This document shows positions 41,901 through 53,434 of a stretch of 64,000 nucleotides of DNA, piece after piece. The first letter of the stretch is position 1. Each line of letters opens with the position of its first letter. This DNA comes from Acheta domesticus. Its lineage: Eukaryota > Arthropoda > Insecta > Orthoptera > Gryllidae. The notes under the pieces are model-generated. The model had not been told where the DNA came from. It did no database searches and saw only the letters and a list, made by a program, of their open reading frames with translations. Location of the stretch: contig JAHLJT010003656.1 of NCBI GenBank assembly GCA_031308135.1, forward strand, positions 73,302,984 to 73,366,983, read 5' to 3'. The position numbers were made by a program, and so were the translations under genes.

Positions 41901-44900
41901 CTAGATAACTAGGCCGAGAATTCTAGCGACAGACTACTTTGATACCTAGTTTTCCGTATTTTCTTCGATCAATACCAGATGAATGCCGCCGAACAAATAG
42001 GCCACGGATCTGATTCGTCTTGCAGCCGCCCCAGCTCGCCCAACTCGTTGACGGGCGGTCATGCGGAGAGGATAGAAAAGTTCGAAAGAAACCTTTGCTC
42101 AACGTTGTCTTGCAAGAAAAGCACCGTCTTCCTGGAACCCATCAGGTATTTCCAACCCAAGCCAGAAAGGCGTGTAAGGTGGAGGAGAACGCTGATGGTG
42201 AAGAAGGTGGCAGCCCCTTTGTTAAGGATTTGGTATTAAAAAAAAAAAAACCACCCTACCGGCCAGTGCAGACGGCAACTAGTATTTTCCTCCATACATA
42301 CGTTGAATTCGGCCGAGCGATATAGTTAGTCGAACCATCGATATAGGAAGTCGAACGTTATAGTTAGTCAGCCATCGTCGAACTCGCAACCTAGGTTCTC
42401 CCCGGCAACGACGCTGCAGAGGCAACAATGCCGCCATGGAGCTGTATGGCGACGAAGATCAGTAGGGTGAGTACCTACGTCGAGCCGAGGCATGGTCAGC
42501 AACTACGGTCGGACGAGGCGAGGAATTCTAGCGAAGTGTCGGGAGATGTTGGAGGTAGGACCCGCCGTGTATGCATGAAATGGAAGGACGGCAAGAGCGG
42601 AGGGCGGCAAGGGGAAAGAGGAGGACGGAAGAGGATAACGAGGTGCAGCTGAGACGCATGGCTGCAGCGACGGCGGCAGCAGGCAACGTGGCGGGGGATC
42701 AGGGGGCGTGGCGGAGAGATGGCGAGAGCAATGACGGCGGCGATGGCGGAGACGCCGAAGGAGGAGGCGAGGATGGAGGAGGCATTGACGTGAGCGACGA
42801 CGGCGGAGAAGTGTTCGGGCACGACGGCGCGGGCAGAAACTGCGGCGGCGGCGGTGATGGTGGCGGTGGCGGTGGGGGCGGGGGCGTCGACGTCGGCGGG
42901 GTGCCGACGGGGGTGGAGGCAGCGGTCATCGAACCCGCCACTCGGTCTTATCGCCAATTAACGGAGGCGGACCGGGAGCCGATGAATCGCCCTGATAGCG
43001 ACCGCTCTCCGCCGCCGCCAATACGAAATCGCCCGAGCGGACGGGCGACTCTGATGCCCTCCCGGAACGGAAAGCCTTGCGGCGCGGAATAGCACATACG
43101 GAGGCTGCAGGGGCAGGATTGTTGATATGTTGCATTTTAGACTGTCATGTTTTAAGTTACGATTATTATATTTTATTTGACATTAGAAACACACGCGAGA
43201 TCAAGTTTATCGTACAAAAATCTAGTCAAATAACAAAAACCCTGCTATGTATGAAGATAATTTTATTCATGCATCATGTTACTACGGATTAGTAGTTATA
43301 GAGATATTTTCCTTTACATGACAAACTAAAAGACGTAGATAAACTATTGGAACTTTTAACGTTAATGTCGAACTGTAAGGTGGGGGAACGGGATAGGGCC
43401 ATTCCGGGAATCCTCCTACCTTCCCTACCAAAACTGCCGCTTGCAGAAAATGTGAATGTATACCTAAATAAACAAGGTTATTTATATTAAGTGGATTAAA
43501 CAATAACAAAATGAAGTTGGAACCTCGAATTCTTTAATGTTTTTTCGAATTTAGTGTCTGAAATCTTGATTTTTAGAACTGTTTAGTCTATCACTCCCAA
43601 GCTGGAAATAAATAATTTTAATTGTTCCGTCGTTTAATTGGTTCAAAAGACATGAAAGCGGAAAGAATGAGAAAGTCCAACGTCCAAGACACAACTTCGT
43701 TCTGTTCGCACAGTAGGAAAAATGAAAAAAACGAAAATTCGAATTTACTGTAGTGTTTGCTATTACATTTATTTTACTTTTTATTAAACAAAAATTGAAT
43801 TGTTTTTAATATCTTTTTATAAATATGCAACAGCACCAATTGTGAGGAAATGAAACGTAAAAAAAATTTTCTCTTACGATTATTCCAAAATCTCTAAGAC
43901 CAAATCTAAAATTATCCTCTCTACGAAATTTTCTGTACTCGTGCCACGTTGGCTGCTGTAGAACAAATAAAATCTTACTCCCAACGTCTAATTAGGCGGT
44001 ACTGTATTCGATGCGGTTATGATGATGTCGATAACTTCCCGCACGCTTTAAAGAAATTGGATCCACCTTAAAAACCAACATAGCGGCGCAACAAAGAAGT
44101 TCTCTTCAAAAATGGCTTCATACAGCAGGTTATTAATGTGCCCAACTTGAGCATTCTTTATCGATCTTTCTAAAGTTTCTTTCGGGCTCTAGAAAAGAAA
44201 TGAGGTTCCACCAGGAGTTTCATTAATATGTAAATTAAAGGTCGTTGCAGCACGGTATTACATGTATATTGCGTCAACAACGCATTATCGGCCAATCTAC
44301 GAACACCAAACACCTAAAAGCACCCCTCTTACCAAGTTAATTTCTTTTTCATGAATGTTTTAGCTATGTATAATAGGTCGTGTGTATATTATATTAAAGC
44401 TTCAGCGAGGGAATGCACCTTTACGCTGCACCTGCTTAGTGTCTCCGTCCGAAACGATCGGAGCTTTGCATCGTACTGAGGGCTCCGACATCCACCCTCC
44501 AAGTTGTTCGTGACAAAAGCGATTTTGCACATCGTAAAGCACCGTATCGTATATAATATAAATCCACATTTCAGCTTCTGTACATCAGCGAACTGCAACT
44601 TCACGAAATGACTTATCGAGGAAAAGGCATTTCTACAAGAATTAACGGATGTAAACACGCGGCTTAACTCGGGCCACGTGATCAGAATAATTGGAATTTG
44701 TCCCCAACTGTAGCGGCTGTGTGTTCTGCTAACTCTGTATTTATAGGATTTAGTATCATATAATTATCTGTATATATTAATTACTGTACAGATCAGTGGT
44801 TGGCAGTCAAACCAATGTGAATCATAAGAATGTGACAATTTGCGATTATAGCCTGTGCAGCACACACTGCATCACAGTTCGGGAATACTTTCTTTACAAC

Positions 44901-47900
44901 GGAACGGTTTGCAAAACGATTTTGTTTACACTTCACACGACACACGCCATGTGATTGCCTCATAATATTTTATGCTGCAAAACCTCCCTTCTGGGATACC
45001 TTACGACGAGCTTCACACACCGGCACGTAGTTCATAAGAGTCACAGTGCCCAGAGAACTGTCCTAAACACACATACACAAACATCTGATAATGTAGCGGT
45101 TTAAATGGGGAAAAGTCTGAGAATTAAATTCACTCTGAACTCTACAAACTAACGAATGATTACAACTCTTGGGTCTGTGTTAGACATAGTTCAGTCGACA
45201 CTAAGAAGGTACAGACCCACGAGCAACACATGCGTTACCACGGCGTTCATATAATGATGAAACCCATCAGATGTGGTGAAAGCAACTCATGGAGCTACAA
45301 AACAAGTCCGATAATGGATATATGATATTCATGTAATATCGTGTTTAGATAATACGATATCAAAATATAAAATATTTAACTTGATAGAGAGAAATTGGCT
45401 TACAGTTTATGATATCGAATTTTAATAAAATATTATATAAAATGATTACGCCACTTAAACCGATTCCGTAAATGCACGCGTGGCATTAAACGCATTCGTC
45501 TCTCTCATGACGCCACATCCCAAATCGGGCTCTGAATCGTAAACTGCAACACGGTTCTTTACAACATACTCTAATTATGCTATTAAAACACAATTCTAGC
45601 CATTACAATACGTTCCCCCGATTGTTTTTTGCTGTTATACTTTGGTGAATCTGTAAACCAACATAGAATTGAATCACACCAGCTGTTATTTGTACGATAA
45701 ATAACATTCTTTATATTACATCTATTGATTGCAATAGCAATACAGAAGCTCATAATAATAATAATGATAATAATAATAACAATTATTATTTTTATTATAT
45801 GATCAGATATCTGTGCATTCACGGTTCTTCCGGAGTCTTTCGAGATACTGGGAAATCAGCCGAACGACGAGGTCTAAGGCCGGGAGTAGGGACGGGGGAA
45901 GAGGGGGTAAAGGCATTCGCCTGGAATTTATTGGAGGGAACCACTGAAAACGACCGATCAGAGCAACCGGGCCTCTAGAATTCCCATCGAGTCAGCGGCG
46001 CCGTCGGGCCCAGATTAAACGCCCTTCATTGTAGTAAAATTGTACACTCTTTTACTCGCGACGACGTTTGTGGGGTGCTGCGCGAAGAAATACGTCTTGT
46101 CCGACACTCCTCCCTCCCTTTTAGAGCCAGCGAGTCCTCGTCCTCGGCGAAAGGCAGGCAGGGCGTTCAGCTGAAAGGGGCCCTCATCGCCCGGCCGACG
46201 GACGGCGTCAGCGTCGTCGCACTTCCCGTCCCGTCCTCACCCCTTCCCCCGGCCCTTCAAGTGAATCTTCCCGCCATCGCCGCCGCCTGGCCGTCGTGTC
46301 GTGTCGCCCCGCCCCGCCCCCGCCCCCGCCTGAGTCACCGCGCCACTCGAAGAAATGAAAAGACAACAGCGCGGACCTTCCCCAATATTGGCTCAGATGT
46401 AATCTGCGGTGGCGCCAGCAGGCGGCGCCTCGCTCGAGTGGCGAAGGGCCGCCGAGGGACGCGCAGTCAAGAGGACATGGCGGTCGGGAGGGCCGGATAA
46501 GCGGCCAAACCGCATCAAAGTACGGGGAAAGAGGGAGGAAGGAAAGAAGCGTACAAACGCGTAAGGCAAACAGATATTATAAGGGAGAAAAAGAAATAAA
46601 AGACGATTAAGAAAACGGAATTCAAATGAAATAGATTAAAAATTACAAACGTTGAGAGATAAAAGACGTAAAACTTCGAACGTCACGAGACAAAAGATTA
46701 AGTTTAAGTTTTCTTTCAATGACGGCATGATGAGTAAAGCCTTAAATTCCGTATCTATTACTCACTTCATATCGTATCTTCGTAACGTTTTTCTTACGTT
46801 TGGACACGCAATTACAATTTTTTTTTTATAAAGTAGGTCTGTAGTTTTGAAAAAAAAACCCACCTAAATCGTTGAACGAGCACAGAAATTCAAATGCTAG
46901 AAGCAGTCGACTCTTACTTCTTCGGGGTCGCCTATTACCGTCGTTGAGAGTAAGACGCTGAAGGCCTCTACAAAGCGGCATATTCAATGACAAACACGAG
47001 AAAATAGTAAATCGTCTGTGTGGCTGAAGAATATTACATCTTAGTATGTATTTGACTGAAATCTTGTAGACAAAACTAAGTACATTTTCCTATCTCAAAT
47101 TCAAGGATACGCTTTTTTTTTTTTTTCAATTTTATTGAATGCATTGTATTTTTACACTCTGCGCCATTTAGTAAGCATCATTACGTCATGAATGTGTTGT
47201 TAAAACAAGCATTACAAGTGGATATTTTCACAGCCAGCAGCACCCAGGAACGAATGTTGTCGGTCGATTCATCGGGGCTCTAGAGAGGCTTCCAGCTTAA
47301 GAAGGGCGAACGCCTCGTTACGCACGTCCCCAAACTGGACCTTGTGGGGCCTCAATTCGATTAACGCCCTGCGTCGCCCTCCCGGCCCCGGCCTCCCATG
47401 CGCTCAAGGGCCCGAAGAGGCGCGCCCGCGAGCGCAAGGGGTGCTACCAAGGGCTATTACCAAGAGAAGTCACCCAGAGCTTGTGTCATGTGTTTAATTG
47501 GATTTATTTAGTCAAAGAACAGAAAGGAACTGTATCTGACGTATGGGGAAGAAGTATCATTTATGCACGTTTTCTTTAGCTCCAATATCCTTTCCCCACA
47601 ATTTAACTATAAATAGTTGAAAGATAAATAAAAGTTAAATAATAAAATACGCAAAAAATATAACAGATTATAATAGAAAATAAAATTAAAAAAGCGGAAG
47701 ATTCGCAACATTTGAAAACCTTATTATACAAAACCTTATTTGCATTAATAAACGCACTGCAGATTTAATTTTTTGCATTGCTAACAAAATAGTTACACAC
47801 CCCGGGCTCTACACCTACCATTACACGCAAAAGGAGAGCTCAATAAAATGTGCGCATATTGAAGCTACATTCCTCCCTTTCGAAGTGTTTCCTCTCAGCT

Positions 47901-50900
47901 GTTGGGATCATGGTTGATGGCACATGAAGCAAGTGTCACGGGCCCCGCGCAAACTGATTTTGAAAACGAAAGAATTAGTTTTGCGTTATACTTGCCAACA
48001 AAGTATGAGACTCCAGGTCACGGCTGACGCTCTCATAGTAAGACCATGCTTTCCCTCTATCGACATTACCGGACCACGGGCTATGGTTGGAAGATATAGC
48101 AAGAACAGACTATACTTCGGGGTTACGGGACAGTACTTCAGGGTACTTCAGAGCTGGACGGAGAGGGGGGAGCACTGTCATTCAATCGAGAGTTTCGATA
48201 CGACTTAAAAAGGAGTTCCCGATTGGATGACAATATTTTCCCCTCCTTACAGCTTGTGACCTAGAAGTGCCTCTGTTTAAATCGGAATATAAGTTCATGG
48301 ACCTGTGGGCCACAGTAGGTGATGTGATTGAGGCACTTGGAAGGTACGATAACCGCACCTATACTTCGGATTTTCTTTCTTGGGGCACGGGGGGGTCATC
48401 AAAATGGAATATCTCACGGTATTTTGCGTCGTTCTCCGTTGTGCCGCCAGGAGTCGCATGATCGCCAGCACTGCTCGATACAGTCGCGATCATGCGACTC
48501 CTAGCGACACAACCGAGAACGACGCGAAATACCCTGAGATATTCCATTTTATTGACACCCCCCGTGCGCCAAGAAAGAAAAACCGAGGACGAGCGGGCAC
48601 CAGCCGATGAGGTACGCATCGTAAACGTCCTAGATTGAAAATTGAAACTACCACCAAAGCAGTGTTTCTCTCTAAACTGTCAGAGGTTTAGAGGTACAAA
48701 AGGGATAATAATTATTATTTAAAAAGTACGTAGTAGATCTCTCATTGTTATTGGTGCCATCAATTCCGCGAACTTCAAACCCAGACCTCGTCAGAATGTC
48801 GCCCGAAGAAATTCATTCCAGCACTGAAGAAGGCATTGATGGGACGTTCCCGATACTTTTTCAAAACAGTTTACGCCGCGGCGTTGATAGCAGAAAACAA
48901 CAGCCTATTGCACTCAGAGACGGAGATATGCGAACGGACAACCTTTCTCAAGACAAGAAACTCGATTTTTTTGAGACCTAAGTGATATTTTGAGGGCTCA
49001 GTGTGGCCACTCATTTCCAGGAAGAAATTTCTCTGACTTTTCCCGGTTTTCCAGTGAATTTTTGTATGATAAGATTTGTAAATTCACACAACATAAAGCC
49101 TCCTTGATACCAATTGGGGAGCTCTCTGATTTCACCGTAAAAATCAACAATATTTTGTCATCAAATAAGACTGAGCAAAAAAATTATGTTTGTTCTTGTA
49201 ATGCTGAACTATAGTTTTTATGGAATAATATCAAGTTTTAAAACCTTATAAAACTTTCCCAGACTTCTAACTATTCTTCTACAAATTCCCTGATTTTCCC
49301 GTTTTTTCCAGAACAAATAAATTCTCCGACTTTCCCTGGTTTTCCAGAGAGTAGCCTGTAATCGTAATATTTTACCGATATATTCCCGATAAAAGTAATG
49401 AAAACGCCGAGAAATGATAAATAACCGCAAGAAACATCTTAGTGTACTTGGTGAGAGCCGCTCTGGAAAATAAGTTATGTCAGAACCAAATTATTTGTGT
49501 CAGAGATCAAAATATTGATGACTAAATTCAATTCATAATCACTAAATTAATATTCTTAAAAATGCGTTCTGAAGTTTTTTTCTTTCGTCACGTGTATTCA
49601 AAGCTCCCTTTTTTCTCTTCACGTCAGAATGTTCGGCTTCGTTGATTACATTGCTATGGTCCACTCGATTCATTTTTCATTCTTCTAGCAGTCAAATTTT
49701 AATTCGCTCGCCTTTCTCTCTGTCCCATTTCCTCCAGAGCAATGAATATTAGTACAGAGCATGCATTATTACTCACAATGAACGGAATCCGTTGCTAGGA
49801 TAAATTTTGCCTGAAAGCTCAAATTGCGCCTTCTTCGAAAAACCGCATAGGTATTTTTAATTAAATTTTATGAAACACCGGGACAGTCGCAATTGTTTAG
49901 CCCATTTGTTCCTCGAAATAATTTCACGCTGGGCAGATTCAATTTCGTTTCACAAGCGGTCCTCCATTTCAGCCCACTGTCCGCGCACCTGTAGACGATC
50001 CAACGGTCGCGCAGCCACGCGATAACACACGAACATCTACCACGAGTAACGGAGATGACACGTGTGCAGAACGATTTGAAAATAACAGCAACGTATGTTC
50101 CGACGTACTGAATCTCCAGAAAAATAGGAATGGTATTTCTTTTTTCTGTGAGAATAATGACCAAATGTCCCATAGAAGTGGTAAAGATTTTATTGCCGAT
50201 GTGGCAAATAAACTCTTAGGGTTTTTGACACGAATATAATTTTTTAGTGGATTTCCAACAATTGTTAACTCAAATATTAAACTAATTTGTAGGTGTCTAT
50301 TTATTATAGTAATATTTACAATTAAGTAAAAATAAACAACGATAATTAATTAGAAATAAACTTCTGAGAACTGATTAATCAATAACACATATCACACAAG
50401 TTACTAGAGTATGTGTGTTCAATTTGTAAAGCAAAATAATAGACATTCCTTAATTAATCCCTTGATGTGTCTCTTCCTCTTAAACTGTAAGTTCATAAGC
50501 TAATGAAAAATGGAAATTTTTCGTACTGCTTCGATCACAATTATTCATATTAATTAGTAATTACCCTCAGAGAATTCCTAGAGTGAACATATCTGATTTG
50601 ACGAATGATACCTAAAAATAAACCACGGCACATTTTTCCATATCACTACTAATAATGATTGTAGACCCATCTCATTTTTGTCCAATGCATTGCATTCAAC
50701 GAGTACCCACTATTTATTGCTCTCTATTTATATGAGCAACTACTCTAACACAATACCATATGGGATTGTTTTAATTCTCAACATTTAAAAATTCGCATTT
50801 GAAAAAGTCTGTAGGCGGGCACCTGTCGAGTTCTGATTGACAATGAAACGCAGTCGTTGAACCTGAAGTGGGACCCGCGGCCACGATTTCCGTCTCAGTG

Positions 50901-53397
50901 ACTCGCGCGTGGAAACACATGCGTTTTCCAACTGGATGCTTTTTATAACAGTCAACATTTAAAAATAATTAAACACGAATTAATTATACACTTCTAAATC
51001 CGGATTTGTTTTGTGCAACGTGATTTCGCCCGGAGGCAAATTTAATTCCACGTCGCCGTAAAAAGCCGACTCGTTTTGACGTTTAGTGAGCGTAATAACT
51101 GGACGAGTGTGCAAAACGGGCGTATTATGACATCACTGTTCGCGCACGCTCGCTGCCTGCTATCACAACAGCTCCACGATTCTGTTGTGTTTGCAACGAA
51201 GTTGCTAGCGGGGAATAATGCTCGATTTCCCGAGTATGAAAGAGGTAGGTGAAGTCGCTACAGTTGTCAAAATGAGTTCGGGTATTTTGTGAGATAATTG
51301 TTCTATAAATGTCACATTAGAACGACAACTGCAGTTGAACTACATTAATGCACTATGTAATTTTTGTAGTGATAAAAGTCACGATATTCTGAAAATATTT
51401 CCATCATCCGTCTGAACCTCTGAATGCCAAGAGGATGAACAGTACTGAAATATAATACTTCTTGCTTTTAAGAGTCGTAGTCGTTTACAAAATCATTTTA
51501 AAAAAGGCTGTTTTTATTATTACACATTTTTTTACAAAGCGGATCAGTGTTACAGAATATTTGTTAACAAAATTTTACTAGACACATCCTTCGAACGAAA
51601 TAAATATTCAAAAAACAGAAGGCATCATCGAAGGGTTCCCGAACCAATTTGCAAATTTATACAATTATGAATACGTGGAGGAGGGGTGAAGACGCACACA
51701 ACACGCACAAATTTTCAGAAACATGCAACAATATATTCTTGGCTGCCGAGGGGACATCGCGTCCTAGGCACAGTTGCCATGGCCATTCCATCAATTAAAT
51801 GTAAAAATGTAGTTAAATTATGAAAATGTGCCAACAACGAACAATGCTCGAATTTGTACGAAAAACTAATAAAAAGCAGGAAACAAAACAACATATTATA
51901 GTACACAAACACATATACTTCCATTAGGAAACAAATATCGAGTGTTCACAGCTTGCATCAGATAACATAAAGAAACGTTAAACATTAATTTTATTCTCAA
52001 TCCGACAGGTGACAACGGTCGACAACAAAACAACAGAAGTGGGTTGGTTTGTGAGACTGTCGCCAGTTCTGGTTCTCTACCTGATCTACAGCTTTGGACT
52101 CAAGTGGTGTGTGACTGAAGGAGGTAGCTGCATTAGTTGAGAAAAAAATGTAATAAAAACTGTGGAACAAATTTCTTTTATAAGGGAGCATTCATGTAAA
52201 AAACCACTTCTCACATCCGCGGCCTCTAAGCTTGAATAATAGAAGCATTAGATAAACTAAATGTTTAACAAGGACGACACAAAACAGTCTGATCTAACTT
52301 GCGAGTGAAGTACTAATGTATAAAGTGTGAATACGTGGAATGATTAGATTCAGATAGAGAACGTGAACTACATTATCATTACACAGCGTATAAATAAACT
52401 GCATACTATATTCAATGATTAGTGAGGAAAAAGTTTTCTTTATCATTTGTGGTTTTCACGACTGGAGGCAGATTGTATTGGAGGCAGTCTGTTTTATACA
52501 ATTATTACATCCAGAAGAGTTGAGGTACGAGAAAGGAAGGAGACAGAATGGTGAAGGGATTGCGAGAGGAACTGATGAAGAGAAAGGTAGGTTGGAGAAT
52601 ACGAGATTGGAGGAGCGTAGAAAAGGTGAATAAAGGGGATGATGGAGCGGGACAAATGAAGAGAGGGAAGGAGGACGAGTAAAAAGAAGGGAGAACAGAG
52701 AAGGAAAACGAGAGGGACAAAGAGGGAATAGAATGGAGGACGTAGGTGAAGACCTTTGAGAACAGACGTGAAAGTATAGTGGGTGAAGGGACAATGGAGG
52801 AGGGAAGAGACATGAAGAAATATGGGCAGAGGGAGAACTGAGGATGGAGGGTGAAGGGAGAATGGGAAAAGAAGGAAGGAAAGGAAAAGAAGAGTACGAA
52901 CGAACGAGAAGTGGAAACAAATGAGAATGGAGAAGATGAATAACGAGTAGGTGGAAGGAGAATGGATGAGGGAAGAAGGGAAGAAAGGAGAGGAGACGAG
53001 TTGGAACGAGGAGAGAGTAAGGTAAATGGAGGACGTAGGGTAGGAGCAATGAGAAGTAACAGAAGAGAGGAGAGAGGTTACATTGAACGAGAGGAAGGAG
53101 AATGGATGAGGAGAGAAGAGTCTAAGCGAATAGGCAACAGGTAGAAAGAAAGGAAAGAGAGGGTGAGGGAAAGAGTGGGAGATCGAGAGAGGAAAAGAGG
53201 ACGAGGGAAAGAAGGGGAGATAAGGATAGAGCGGAAGACAAGGATAGAAGGGAGGGGCAGAGGAAGAGAGGGAGAGGAAGATAAAGAGAGACGGAGATGG
53301 AAGAAGAGTTGGAGAGAGATGGGAGGGGGAGGAGGGGGAGACGGAGATGGAAGGAGAGTGAGAGAGGGAGGCGGAGAGAGGGAGGCGGAGAGAGGGA

Positions 53398-53434
<37 letters not shown>

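Noticed and set aside
42571..43092. 173-codon plus-strand frame
   Set aside because: Gly/Asp simple repeat in a CpG-rich island, with an open frame also on the other strand; no recognisable domain.
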